Positions 18,277-27,067 of a DNA stretch of 64,000 nt are shown piece by piece (position 1 is the stretch's first letter; every line of letters begins with the position of its first letter). The stretch is from Actinacidiphila yeochonensis CN732. GTDB lineage: Bacteria > Actinomycetota > Actinomycetes > Streptomycetales > Streptomycetaceae. Below the pieces are notes generated by a model that searched no databases, was not told the DNA's origin, and saw only the letters and a program-made list of their open reading frames with translations. The stretch spans positions 1,054,001-1,118,000 of the forward strand of contig NZ_JQNR01000004.1 in NCBI RefSeq assembly GCF_000745345.1. Direction: 5' to 3'. The position numbers and the translations under genes are program-made.

Positions 18277-19821
18277 ATGGCGACGTCCGCCCCGGACTCC
18301 GCCCCCACCCCGCATCCCCGACCCGGCCCGCCCGACGACGGACCGACCGTCACCACGGACGTGCCCGCCCGCCTCGACCGGCTGCCCTGGTCGCGCTGGC
18401 ACTGGATGATCGTGATCGGACTGGGCACCGTCTGGATCCTGGACGGCCTCGAAGTCACCATCGTCGGCAACATCGCCGGCCGGCTGTCCGAGCCCGGCTC
18501 CGGACTGTCCATCAGCTCCTCGCAGATCACCGGCCTGGCCGCGGCCCTGTACGTCACCGGCGCGTGCGTCGGCGCGCTCTTCTTCGGCTGGCTCACCGAC
18601 CGCTTCGGCCGCAAGAAGCTCTTCATGGTCACCCTGGCCGTCTACCTCAGCGCCACCGCCATGACCGCGCTGTCCTTCGCGCCCTGGTGGTTCTTCACCT
18701 TTCGCTTCCTCACCGGCTTCGGCATCGGCGGCGAGTACGCGGCCATCAACTCCGCCATCGACGAGCTCATCCCGTCGAAGTACCGGGGCCGGGTCGACCT
18801 CATCATCAACGGCACCTACTGGCTGGGCGCCGTCGGCGGCTCGCTGCTGTCCATCGTCGCCCTGAACACCGGGATCTTCCCCAAGGACCTCGGCTGGCGG
18901 CTGACCTTCGCGCTCGGCGTCGTCCTCGGCCTGGTCATCCTCCTGGTGCGCCGGCACGTCCCGGAGAGCCCCCGCTGGCAGTTCATCCACGGCCAGGGCG
19001 ACGAGGCGAGCAGGCTGGTCGACGACGTCGAACGCCGGGTGGAGGCGGAGAAGGGCACCCGCCTGCCGCGCGCGGAGCGCGAGATCACCATCCACCAGCG
19101 AAAGAGCGTCGGCTTCGGCACCATCGCCAGGACGGTCCTCCTGGTCTACCCGCGCCGTGCGACGCTGGGCCTGTCGCTGTTCATCGGGCAGGCGTTCCTT
19201 TACAACGCGATTACCTTCGGCTTCGGCACCATCCTGATCACGTTCTTCCACGTCGGCACGGGCAGCACCGGCTACTACTTCGCCGTCATCGCCGCCGGCA
19301 ACCTCCTCGGCCCGCTGGTGCTCGGCCGCCTCTTCGACACCGTCGGCCGCCGGGTGATGATCACCTCCACCTACCTGCTCTCCGGCATCCTGCTGTTCGT
19401 CACCGCCTGGCTCTTCGACCGCGGTTCGCTTTCGGCCACCACGCTGACCGCCTGGTGGTGCGTGGCGCTCTTCTTCGCCTCGGCGGGCGCCAGCAGCGCC
19501 TACCTGACGGTGTCGGAGATCTTCCCGATGGAGACCCGGGCGATGGCGATCGCCTTCTTCTACGCCGTCGGTACGGCGGCCGGCGGTATCACCGGCCCGC
19601 TGGTCTTCTCCGACCTCACCTCCTCGGGGAAGGTCGGCGACACCGTGCTGGCCTTCTGCATCGGCGCCGCGCTGATGTGTGCGGGCGGTATCGTGGCCGC
19701 CTTCCTGGCCGTCGACGCGGAGCAGAGGTCGCTGGAGGACATCGCCAGGCCGCTGTCGCAGGCGGACGCGCCCGACGGGGCCTCCGCCGAGCCGCCCTCG
19801 GCTGCCACGGAACGCGGCTGA
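18277..19821 (+). CDS. MFS transporter, sugar/metabolite type
   Basis: A 514-aa, twelve-helix major facilitator. The first loop motif is GWLTDRFGRKKLF, with ELIPSKYRGRVD in the central loop and RRHVPESPRWQF after helix 6, a sugar-porter-like signature. The N-terminal 40 residues are polar and cytoplasmic. The ribosome binding site AGGAGGTGATC is essentially a full complement of the 16S tail, so expression may be high. The substrate is unknown; sugars or aromatic acids are possible. Promoter sequences must lie in the 200-base gap shared with the YoaK-like gene. Confidence 0.92.
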   Translation: MATSAPDSAPTPHPRPGPPDDGPTVTTDVPARLDRLPWSRWHWMIVIGLGTVWILDGLEVTIVGNIAGRLSEPGSGLSISSSQITGLAAALYVTGACVGALFFGWLTDRFGRKKLFMVTLAVYLSATAMTALSFAPWWFFTFRFLTGFGIGGEYAAINSAIDELIPSKYRGRVDLIINGTYWLGAVGGSLLSIVALNTGIFPKDLGWRLTFALGVVLGLVILLVRRHVPESPRWQFIHGQGDEASRLVDDVERRVEAEKGTRLPRAEREITIHQRKSVGFGTIARTVLLVYPRRATLGLSLFIGQAFLYNAITFGFGTILITFFHVGTGSTGYYFAVIAAGNLLGPLVLGRLFDTVGRRVMITSTYLLSGILLFVTAWLFDRGSLSATTLTAWWCVALFFASAGASSAYLTVSEIFPMETRAMAIAFFYAVGTAAGGITGPLVFSDLTSSGKVGDTVLAFCIGAALMCAGGIVAAFLAVDAEQRSLEDIARPLSQADAPDGASAEPPSAATERG

Positions 19822-20154
19822 CCCCCCGTCCGCCGGCTCGGGGAACGGGTGAACGCCGGCCTGAACGCGGTGAACACCGGCCCGTTCGCCGGTCCGTCCG
19901 CGGTCTGTCCGCCGGTCTGTCCGCCGGTCCGTCCGCCGGCCCGTCCGGTGGTCCGGAACGCGGTGAACACCGGCCCGGGGGAGCCCTGGACGCCGCCGGG
20001 GACCGCCGTGCGGACGACGCCGTCCCGCCCCGGGGAACGTACGGCCGCCATGGACCGTCTACAGTCATGTAGACAATGGCAGGCCCGCGCCGCCCCCGGA
20101 CGGCCGCGCGGGCCCGGTGGCGGCGCCGTGGGGCGCCGGAAGGGTGGCGGTGCG
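19822..20154. repeat. Intergenic repeats: 21-bp direct repeat and GTCYGTCCGCCG units
   Basis: AACGCGGTGAACACCGGCCC occurs at 19864 and again at 19957. Between the copies are several tandem units close to GTCYGTCCGCCG (about 19888-19950). No gene was found in this 330-base stretch apart from the operator-like dyad listed separately. Confidence 0.6.
20057..20074. promoter_or_regulatory. BlaI/CopY-like operator dyad
   Basis: GTCTACA (20057-20063), GTCA, TGTAGAC (20068-20074) is a perfect inverted repeat. TACA-N-TGTA cores are typical of CopY/BlaI/MecI-family sites. It lies about 80 bases ahead of the membrane-protein gene at 20155. No such regulator is encoded next to it. Confidence 0.6.
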
Positions 20155-21123
20155 GTGGAGCACACGGGTTACGACGCTGCGGGGCCGGCGGGCCGGGAGG
20201 GCCTGGCGGACCCCGGCGGCCGCGCGGCCGGGCGGTCCCGCCGGCAGGCGGGGCGCGGCCGCCGCGCCGCGCCGGCCCTGTCCAAGGTACCCGAGGCCAC
20301 GGTCCTGTTCTGGATCGCCAAGGTGCTCACCACCGGCATGGGCGAGACCCTGTCCGACTTCCTCGCCCGGGTGCTCAGCCCCGTCGGGGCCGGCGTGATC
20401 GGGCTGGGCGGCCTGGTGCTGCTGCTCAGGGCGCAGGTGCGCGCGCCGCGCTACAACGCGTGGCTCTACTGGGGCACCGTGGCCATGGTCAGCGTCTTCG
20501 GCACCATGGCCGCCGACGTCGTGCACGTGGTCGCGGGGGTGCCGTACCTGGTCTCCGCCTCCGTCTTCGCGGCCGGCCTGGTGTGGGTCCTGACAGCCTG
20601 GTACCGCTCGGAGGGCACGCTGTCGATCCACAGCATCCGCACGCCCCGCCGGGAGCGCTACTACTGGACGACGGTCCTGGTGACCTTCGCGCTGGGCACG
20701 GCGGTCGGCGACCTGACGGCGGGCACGTTCGGGCTCGGCTACCTGCCCTCCGGGGTGATGTTCGCCGTCCTCATCGCGGTGCCGGCCGTGGGCGCGCTGC
20801 TGGGGCTCAACCGGGTGGCCGCGTTCTGGACCGCCTACGTGCTCACCCGGCCGCTCGGGGCGTCGTTCGCCGACTGGGCGGGCGCGTCCACCCACCACCA
20901 CGGCCTGGGCTGGGGCACCGGACCGGTCAGCCTGGTGCTGATCCTCGCCATCGCCGGGGTGGTCGGCCTGCTGGCCGTACGGCAGCGCGCGGACGCGCTG
21001 TACGCCGCCACCGCGACCGGCCCGGCCGGCGGCGAGGGCGGTGCCGACGGCCCGGCGGACCCGAGCGCGGCCGGCGCCGCCGAGGGCCGGGCGCGCCACG
21101 CCGCCCCGGAGCCGCCGGCCTGA
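20155..21123 (+). CDS. Multi-pass membrane protein (COG4705-like)
   Basis: A 322-aa protein with about eight hydrophobic helices. Recognisable segments are PEATVLFWIAKVLTTGMGET, LGTAVGDLTAGTFGLGY and FWTAYVLTRPLGASFADW, typical of the uncharacterised COG4705 membrane family. The two similar halves suggest an internal duplication. The N-terminal 60 residues are basic and cytoplasmic, and the C-terminal tail is Ala/Gly-rich. GTG at 20155 was chosen; GTG at 20128 or ATG at 20050 are in frame and also possible. The last would overlap the dyad at 20057-20074, which argues against it. Confidence 0.8.
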   Translation: MEHTGYDAAGPAGREGLADPGGRAAGRSRRQAGRGRRAAPALSKVPEATVLFWIAKVLTTGMGETLSDFLARVLSPVGAGVIGLGGLVLLLRAQVRAPRYNAWLYWGTVAMVSVFGTMAADVVHVVAGVPYLVSASVFAAGLVWVLTAWYRSEGTLSIHSIRTPRRERYYWTTVLVTFALGTAVGDLTAGTFGLGYLPSGVMFAVLIAVPAVGALLGLNRVAAFWTAYVLTRPLGASFADWAGASTHHHGLGWGTGPVSLVLILAIAGVVGLLAVRQRADALYAATATGPAGGEGGADGPADPSAAGAAEGRARHAAPEPPA

Positions 21124-21207
21124 CCCGCCGGCCGCCTGACCGGCCGGCCGCCTGACCGGCCGGCGCACCGCCCGGCGCACCGGCCGGGCGGGCGCGGCCG
21201 AGAGTGC

Positions 21208-21291
21208 TCACCCCCGGGACGGGGCAGGGCGCTGCGGGCCCGGGTCGGTCGTGCAGCCGCCTTTGCGGCAGTTCACGTCGGGGCAGGACAT
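21208..21291 (-). CDS. Possible 27-aa Cys-containing peptide
   Basis: ATG at 21291 is preceded by AGGAGGTGATCC, an exact complement of the 16S rRNA tail, 4 bases before the start codon. The peptide begins MSCPDVNCRKGGC, with Cys at residues 3, 8 and 13, and ends at TGA 21208-21210. It lies about 110 bases downstream of the GNAT gene on the same strand. It could be a real small protein. With no homologue known to me, the ribosome binding site is the main support. Confidence 0.4.
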   Translation of the reverse strand: MSCPDVNCRKGGCTTDPGPQRPAPSRG

Positions 21292-21398
21292 CGCGGATCA
21301 CCTCCTCTGGGCCGAGGTCGTCGGGCGTCGCGCGGCGCGGTGCCGTCGCGTGGGGTGTCGTCGGGTGCGGGATGTCGTCGGGCACGGGGTCGGCCGGG

Positions 21399-21959
21399 TC
21401 AGGGGGCCTTGTCGGCCAGGTCGCCGGGCAGGCAGTCCAGCAGCAGCTTGTCGACCCGCCGGCCGCGCCACAGCGCGGCCTGCCGCAGCCGTCCCGCGGT
21501 GCGGAAGCCCGCCTTCAGGTAGGCGTTGACGGCGGCGGTGTGCGGGGCCAGGACCTCCAGCCACACCGCGCTGAGCGAGGCGATACCGAAGGCCCACTCC
21601 AGGGTCAGGGCCGTGGCCTCGGCCGCGTAGCCGCGGCCGCGGTGCTCCGGCGCGATCACCAGCGTGAACTCGGCGCTGTTGACGGACTGGTCGACGTTGA
21701 GGGCGGTGGTGCCCACCGGCACCCCGTCGGCGGTGACCAGCTCGAACAGCTGGTAGTGGTCGGTCGTGTGGGAACTGAGGAAGCGGGCCTGGAACACCTC
21801 CCAGGACACCGGCCAGCGGGCACCGAACCCGACCACGGTCGCCGGGTCGGTCTCCCACCGGTGGTAGTCCTGCATCATCTCTTCCCTCGCCAGCGCCAGG
21901 GCCAACCGCTCGCCGGCGTGCAATGGCACCGGGGCGGGGGAGTGCGGGATGGTCGTCAC
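21399..21959 (-). CDS. GNAT N-acetyltransferase (RimJ/RimL type)
   Basis: A 186-aa acetyltransferase of the GNAT fold. The acetyl-CoA pyrophosphate loop is APEHRGRGYAAEA (motif RGRGYA). Later helices match RimL-like enzymes (APHTAAVNAYLKAGFRTAGR). The start is GTG at 21959 after AGGAGA. It probably acetylates a protein N-terminus or a small amine; the substrate is unknown. A perfect hairpin (TGCCCGG/CCGGGCA, 21979-21994) lies just upstream in its leader. Confidence 0.9.
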   Translation of the reverse strand: MTTIPHSPAPVPLHAGERLALALAREEMMQDYHRWETDPATVVGFGARWPVSWEVFQARFLSSHTTDHYQLFELVTADGVPVGTTALNVDQSVNSAEFTLVIAPEHRGRGYAAEATALTLEWAFGIASLSAVWLEVLAPHTAAVNAYLKAGFRTAGRLRQAALWRGRRVDKLLLDCLPGDLADKAP

Positions 21960-22345
21960 GGTCGGTCTCTCCTAGGTGTGCCCGGAACCGGGCAGGGGCA
22001 GCCGTCTATAAATCGTCATTCCGCCGCCGGCCGCCCCGCACCGGAACGGCCGTATTGGCCCGTACCGGGTGGTGAGGGGTTGACAGACCCGATACCCCAT
22101 CCGCCACGCCCGCCGCGTCCGCCCCAATCCGGCGGTGCCGTGGCAGGGGCCGTCGCGCCGCGCCGACCGGCGGTCACCCGCCGCTTCTGGCCGGATCGGC
22201 GTCAACCGGGAAGGCGTCCACGGCGTCCGCCCCCATCCTGCGCCCCGGCGGCGCGCGGCGAAACCGGGGCGCTCCGGCGGGGTAGGCGGGGCCCGGCCGG
22301 GGAAGGCAAAGGAGCACGGTTGCCTTGCCACCGCTGGAGGTCTGG
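21960..22345. other. Divergent intergenic region between GNAT and glgA
   Basis: No gene is seen. It contains a short perfect hairpin at 21979-21994, an AT-rich patch TCTATAAAT near 22004-22012 that may be a -10 region, and an exact TTGACA at 22080-22085 without a convincing -10 at the right distance. Confidence 0.4.
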
Positions 22346-23518
22346 ATGAAGGTCGGGCTGCTGACCCGGGAGTACCCGCCGGAGGTCTACGGGGGCGCGG
22401 GCGTCCACGTCGAGTTCCTCGCCCGGGAGCTGCGCGGCCTGCTCGACGTCGAAGTGCACTGCTGGGGCGAGGGCGACGGCCCCGGCGTGGTGCGGCACGG
22501 CCCGCCGCCCGACCTCGGCACCGCCAACGACGCGCTGCGCACCTTCGGCGTCGACCTGCGGATGGCCGCCGCCCTCCAGGGCCGCGACCTGCTGCACTCC
22601 CACACCTGGTACGCCAACCTCGCCGGGCACCTGGGCAAGCTGCTCTACGGCGTGCCGCACGTGCTGACCGCCCACTCCCTGGAGCCGCTGCGGCCGTGGA
22701 AGGCCGAGCAGCTCGGCGGCGGCTACGCGCTGTCCGGCTGGGCCGAGCGCACCGCCATGGAGTCCGCCGACGCGGTCGTGGCCGTCTCCGACGGCATGCG
22801 CGAGGACATCCTGGGCTGCTACCCCGCCCTCGACCCGGACCGGGTGCACGTCATCCGGAACGGCATCGACACCGGCACCTACCGCCCCGACCCGCGCACC
22901 GACGCCCTCGCCCGCGTCGGGATCGACCCGGGCCGCCCCTACGTGCTGTTCGTCGGCCGGATCACCCGCCAGAAGGGCGTCCCGCACCTGCTGCGCGCCG
23001 CGCGCTTCGTGGACCCCGACGCGCAGCTGGTGCTCTGCGCCGGCGCCCCCGACACGCCCGCCCTGGACCGGGAGTTCCGCGCGCTGTTCGACGAACTCAG
23101 CGCCGTACGGGACGGGGTGCACTGGATACCGGCGATGCTGCCGCGCCCGGCGGTCATCCAACTCCTCACCCACGCCGCCGTGTTCGTGTGCCCGTCGGTC
23201 TACGAGCCGCTGGGCATCGTCAACCTGGAGGCGATGGCGTGCGGGACGGCCGTCGTCGCCTCCTCGGTCGGCGGTATCCCCGAGGTCGTCGAGGACGGCG
23301 TCACGGGCCTGCTCGTCCCCTACCGCGAGGGCGCGGAGGAGGAGTTCGAGGCCGGGCTGGCCGAGGCCCTGGACCGGGTGCTGGGCGACCCGCGGGCGGC
23401 CGGGCGGATGGGCGAGGCCGGACGGCTGCGGGCGGCGGCCGAGTTCGGCTGGGACGCCGCCGCGCGCCGCACCGCCGCGCTCTACGAGAGCCTGCTCGCC
23501 CCCGGCGGCGCGAGCTGA
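22346..23518 (+). CDS. glgA: Glycogen synthase, Corynebacterium family (GT4; GlgA/GlgM type)
   Basis: A 390-aa GT4 glycosyltransferase that uses ADP-glucose. In actinomycetes this subgroup makes maltose-1-phosphate or elongates glycogen, so GlgM-type activity is possible. The N-terminus MKVGLLTREYPPEVYGGAGV carries the sugar-nucleotide-binding Gly-rich loop. The C-terminal domain has VLFVGRITRQKGV and the EX7E region CPSVYEPLGIVNLEAMACG. ATG 22346 follows GGAGG by 5 bases, and a GTG/ATG slightly upstream is less likely. The next gene, glgC, supplies its substrate and is on the same strand 186 bases downstream. Confidence 0.95.
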   Translation: MKVGLLTREYPPEVYGGAGVHVEFLARELRGLLDVEVHCWGEGDGPGVVRHGPPPDLGTANDALRTFGVDLRMAAALQGRDLLHSHTWYANLAGHLGKLLYGVPHVLTAHSLEPLRPWKAEQLGGGYALSGWAERTAMESADAVVAVSDGMREDILGCYPALDPDRVHVIRNGIDTGTYRPDPRTDALARVGIDPGRPYVLFVGRITRQKGVPHLLRAARFVDPDAQLVLCAGAPDTPALDREFRALFDELSAVRDGVHWIPAMLPRPAVIQLLTHAAVFVCPSVYEPLGIVNLEAMACGTAVVASSVGGIPEVVEDGVTGLLVPYREGAEEEFEAGLAEALDRVLGDPRAAGRMGEAGRLRAAAEFGWDAAARRTAALYESLLAPGGAS

Positions 23519-23704
23519 ACAGCCCGGGCGCGCCCGGCCCGTACCCGCATCCGGGTCCGTGCCCGTCCCTGTACCTGTACCTGTACCCGCTCAGTGTCCG
23601 CTCCGTATCCGACCCACCTGGTCGCTCGCCGTTCCACAGCACACACACCACCCGTCCAGCGGGTCCGCCCGGTGCGGGCCGGACAACCAACAAGGGGGAG
23701 CCAT

Positions 23705-24925
23705 ATGCGCGGTGGCGGACCATCGGTCCTGGGCATAGTGCTGGCCGGCGGCGCGGGCAAGCGGCTGATGCCGCTCACCGCGGACCGCGCCAAACCCGCT
23801 GTGACCTTCGGCGGCACCTACCGGCTGGTCGACTTCGTCCTGTCCAACCTCGTCAACGGCGGCATCCTGCGCGTCTGCGTGCTCACCCAGTACAAGTCGC
23901 ACAGCCTCGACCGCCACATCACCACCACCTGGCGGATGTCCAGCCTGCTGGGCAACTACGTCACGCCGGTGCCCGCCCAGCAGCGGCTCGGGCCGCGCTG
24001 GTTCCTCGGCAGCGCCGACGCCATCCTCCAGTCCCTCAACCTCGTCCACGACGAACAGCCCGACTACATCGCGGTCTTCGGCGCCGACCACGTCTACCGC
24101 ATGGACCCGCGGCAGATGCTCGAAGCGCACCTCGACAGCGGCGCCGGAGCCACCGTCGCCGCGCTGAAGGTGCCGCGTACCCAGGCCGCCGGCTTCGGGA
24201 TCATCACCCCGGCCGCCGACGGCACCGCGATCGGCCGCTTCCTGGAGAAGCCCGCCGACCCGCCCGCCCTGCCCGCCGACCCCGAGCACGTGTACGCGTC
24301 CATGGGCAACTACCTCTTCACCACCAAGGCGCTCCTGGAAGCCCTCCGTGACGACGCCGCCGACCCCGAGTCCGTCCACGACATGGGCGGCAGCATCCTG
24401 CCCCGGCTCACCGCCCGCGGCGAGGCGCGGCTGTACGACTTCGACGACAACCACGTTCCCGGCGAGACCGCCCGGGACCACGGCTACTGGCGCGACGTCG
24501 GCACCCTGGACACCTACTACGAGGCCCATATGGACCTGGTCTCGGACACGCCCGCGTTCAGCCTCTACAACCGGGCCTGGCCCATCCACACCAACCCCGG
24601 CTCGCTGCCGCCCGCGAAGATCGCCGCCGGCGGGATCGTCGGCGAGTCCGTGCTCAGCCCCGGCTGCGTCATCCGGGGCCAGGTCACCCGCTCGGTGCTG
24701 TCGCCCGGCACGATCGTGGACGCCGGGGCCGTCGTGCAGGGCTCGATCCTGCACGACAACGTCCGCGTCGGGCGCGGCGCGGTGGTGCGCGGCGCGGTGC
24801 TGGACAAGAACGTCGACGTGCCGCCAGGAGCGACCATCGGCGTCAACCCCGACCGCGACCGCGAGCTCTACGCCGTCTCCCCGGCCGGCGTCATCGCCCT
24901 CGGCAAGAACCAGCGCGTCCGCTGA
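23705..24925 (+). CDS. glgC: Glucose-1-phosphate adenylyltransferase
   Basis: A 406-aa ADP-glucose pyrophosphorylase, making ADP-glucose from ATP and glucose-1-phosphate for glycogen. The nucleotidyltransferase motif [20 protein letters not shown] is complete, [10 protein letters not shown] is the metal-binding site, and [16 protein letters not shown] binds the sugar phosphate. The C-terminal third is a left-handed beta-helix of hexapeptide repeats. ATG 23705 has a GGGGAG site. The intergenic region before it contains short TGTACC repeats (about 23566-23588). It pairs with the upstream glgA. Confidence 0.97.
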   Translation: MRGGGPSVLGIVLAGGAGKRLMPLTADRAKPAVTFGGTYRLVDFVLSNLVNGGILRVCVLTQYKSHSLDRHITTTWRMSSLLGNYVTPVPAQQRLGPRWFLGSADAILQSLNLVHDEQPDYIAVFGADHVYRMDPRQMLEAHLDSGAGATVAALKVPRTQAAGFGIITPAADGTAIGRFLEKPADPPALPADPEHVYASMGNYLFTTKALLEALRDDAADPESVHDMGGSILPRLTARGEARLYDFDDNHVPGETARDHGYWRDVGTLDTYYEAHMDLVSDTPAFSLYNRAWPIHTNPGSLPPAKIAAGGIVGESVLSPGCVIRGQVTRSVLSPGTIVDAGAVVQGSILHDNVRVGRGAVVRGAVLDKNVDVPPGATIGVNPDRDRELYAVSPAGVIALGKNQRVR

Positions 24926-24952
24926 CCGCCGGGCGCGGGGGCACCGTCGGCG

Positions 24953-24994
24953 GGCGGCGGGGCGGCCTCCCCGCAGGAGGCCGCCCCCGCCGCG
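24953..24994. terminator. Strong GC hairpin between convergent genes
   Basis: GCGGCGGGGCGGCCTCC pairs with GGAGGCCGCCCCCGCCGC (one bulged C) around a CCGCA loop. It serves glgC and possibly also the minus-strand aldo/keto reductase that ends at 25016. Confidence 0.75.
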
Positions 24995-25015
24995 TCGTTC
25001 CCGCGAACCCGTCGG

Positions 25016-25858
25016 TCAGGGAACCCAGTTGAAGGTGTCCGGATCGGGTCCGGTGCGCTCGCCCCGGTCCAGGGCGGTGAGTTCGGCCATGTCCTGCGAG
25101 CTCAGCTCGAAGTCGAACAGCCGGAAGTTCTCCGCGACCCGCGCCGGCGTCACCGACTTGGGGAAGACGATGTCCCCGCGCTGGATGTGCCAGCGCAGCA
25201 CCACCTGCGCCGGCGTGCGCTCCACCCGCCGGGCGACGGCCCCGACCACCGGGTCGCCCAGCACCTTGCCCTGCGCGATCGGCGACCACGCCTCGGTGGC
25301 GATGCCGTGGTCGGCGTCGAAGGCGCGCAACTCGTCCTGCGCCAGGTACGGGTGGACCTCGATCTGGTTCACCGCCGGCACCACCCGCGTCTCCTGGAAG
25401 AGCCGGTCCAGGTGCGCGATCTGGAAGTTGGACACGCCCACCGCCCTGGCGCGGCCCGAGCGGCTGATCTCCTCCATCGCCGTCCACGTCTCCACGTAGC
25501 TCCCGACCCCGGGCAGCGGCCAGTGGACCAGGAAGAGGTCGACGTAGTCGGAGCCCAGCTTCTCCAGGGTGCGGTCGAAGGCCGCCAGCGCGGCGTCGTA
25601 GGCGTGCGCGTCGTTGTTGAGCTTGCTGGTGACGAACACCTCCGAGCGGGGCAGCCCGGACGCCGCGACGGCCTGGCCGACCTCCTTCTCGTTTCCGTAC
25701 ATCTGCGCGGTGTCGATGTGCCGGTAGCCGGTCTCCAGCGCGGCCAGCACCGCGGCCTTGGTGTCCTTCGGCTCGATCTGGTACGTCCCGAAGCCGAGCT
25801 GCGGGATCGAGGTGCCGTTGTTGAGCGTGATGTTCGGGATCTCGGACGCTGAGGGCAT
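25016..25858 (-). CDS. Aldo/keto reductase
   Basis: A 280-aa NADPH-dependent aldo/keto reductase, second of two in this window. The tetrad is complete: Asp/Tyr in HIDTAQMYGNEKE, Lys in VTSKLNN, His in LVHWPLPG. The cofactor region reads IVFPKSVTPARVAENF. The ATG at 25858 begins MPSASEIPNITLNNGTSIPQ, the normal family N-terminus. Similarity to the enzyme at 9012 is only family-wide. The substrate is unknown; broad-range carbonyl detoxification is typical. Confidence 0.94.
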   Translation of the reverse strand: MPSASEIPNITLNNGTSIPQLGFGTYQIEPKDTKAAVLAALETGYRHIDTAQMYGNEKEVGQAVAASGLPRSEVFVTSKLNNDAHAYDAALAAFDRTLEKLGSDYVDLFLVHWPLPGVGSYVETWTAMEEISRSGRARAVGVSNFQIAHLDRLFQETRVVPAVNQIEVHPYLAQDELRAFDADHGIATEAWSPIAQGKVLGDPVVGAVARRVERTPAQVVLRWHIQRGDIVFPKSVTPARVAENFRLFDFELSSQDMAELTALDRGERTGPDPDTFNWVP

Positions 25859-26310
25859 CGTGCGCGACTTCCTTGCGTGGTCGGCTGTGTGTGCTCGTTG
25901 TGGGTGTCCCGGGCCTGGCCGGGTTCTGCCCGGCGCCCGGAGCGCGCGGCGTACACCGCTCCACCCGGGCCTGCCGGGCGGCCCCGTACCTCCGTCGTAC
26001 GGCGGGACCCGCGGCCCGCGACCCGCGCGGACCCGCCGCGCGGCCCAACCTCCACCGTAGCGTCGACCACCCGGCGAGGCCCCTCGGGCCGGACACCGCA
26101 CCGGGCTGCCGGCGGCGTGCGGCGAGCCGGTCCGGGCCGGACGGAACCCGGAGCCGTGACCGGCAAGGTTTGCCCCGCTCGCCGTCCTGGCACGGCCGTC
26201 CGCCGCGTTGCCGTACCGGCCGAGCAGGCCCACGACGAGGCCGGTTCGGCGCCTTGCGGCCGACCGCACCAGGACACCTCGCCACCGGGCGAACCGTGCC
26301 GGTCGCGGCC
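25859..26310. other. Intergenic stretch without a gene
   Basis: About 450 bases between the aldo/keto reductase start and the LysE-family stop. Open frames here are Arg/Pro-rich and lack ribosome binding sites. No repeat or strong dyad stands out. It must hold the aldo/keto reductase promoter near 25870-25920. Confidence 0.4.
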
Positions 26311-26922
26311 CTAGCCGTTCAGAGCCATCCGCACACCGAGGGCGACCATCGTGCAGGCGATCACCCCGTCGAGCACCCGCCACGACGACGGGCGGGAGAA
26401 CGGCCCGCTCAGCAGCCGCGCGCCGAACCCCAGCCCGCTGAACCACAGCACGCTGGCCGCGCAGGCCCCCGCGCCGAACGGCCACCGATCGGCGCCGTAG
26501 CTGTTGGCGACCGAGCCCAGCAGCAGCACGGTGTCCACGTACACGTGCGGGTTGAGCCAGGTCAGCGCGACACACGTGACGGCGGCGGCGCGCGGCGACA
26601 GGCGCCGGCCGGCCTCCGCGGTGAGCCGGTCCGGCCGCAGGGCGCGCCGCGCGGCCAGCACCCCGTACCCGCAGAGGAACGCGCCGCCGAGCCACGCGAC
26701 GGCCTCCACCGCCGCCGGCCGCCGCCCGATCAACGCGCCGACGCCGCCGACCCCCGCGCCGATCAGCGCCAGGTCGGAGACGGCGCACACCGCCACCACG
26801 ATCAGCACGTGCTCACGGCGCAGGCCCTGGCGCAGGACGAAGGCGTTCTGCGCGCCGATGGCCACGATGAGCGACAAACCTGTGCCAAGACCCGCCAAGG
26901 CAGCGACAAGAGACGTGTGCAT
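26311..26922 (-). CDS. LysE/ArgO-type amino-acid exporter
   Basis: A 203-aa membrane protein with six hydrophobic helices. LysE-family motifs are GLSLIVAIGAQNAFVLRQGL at the N-terminus and TWLNPHVYVDTVLLLGS in helix 4. It exports basic amino acids such as lysine or arginine in relatives. It is divergent from a LysR gene of the LysG/ArgP type, the usual genetic arrangement, so that regulator very likely activates it when intracellular basic amino acids rise. Confidence 0.93.
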   Translation of the reverse strand: MHTSLVAALAGLGTGLSLIVAIGAQNAFVLRQGLRREHVLIVVAVCAVSDLALIGAGVGGVGALIGRRPAAVEAVAWLGGAFLCGYGVLAARRALRPDRLTAEAGRRLSPRAAAVTCVALTWLNPHVYVDTVLLLGSVANSYGADRWPFGAGACAASVLWFSGLGFGARLLSGPFSRPSSWRVLDGVIACTMVALGVRMALNG

Positions 26923-26969
26923 GGCGGCAGGCTAGGCTTCCGATCGACCATCACACCAGCTCAGGATTC

Positions 26970-26982
26970 TTATGCCGCATTA
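26970..26982. promoter_or_regulatory. Possible LysG/ArgP binding core
   Basis: TTATGCCGCATTA in the lysE-lysG divergent gap has the T-N11-A form with an ATG-CCG-CAT dyad. The sequence is AT-rich compared with its surroundings. Confidence 0.4.
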
Positions 26983-27067
26983 GCCTGGCTTCATTTGCGG
27001 GTGTGCGCGCCGCGCATCGGTGACGCCCGACACAGCACCCGCCCGCCTCTCGCCCCCTGGACGCCTC

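Noticed and set aside
22080..22085. TTGACA as a glgA promoter
   Set aside because: The -35 is perfect but no -10-like hexamer is present 16-19 bases downstream.
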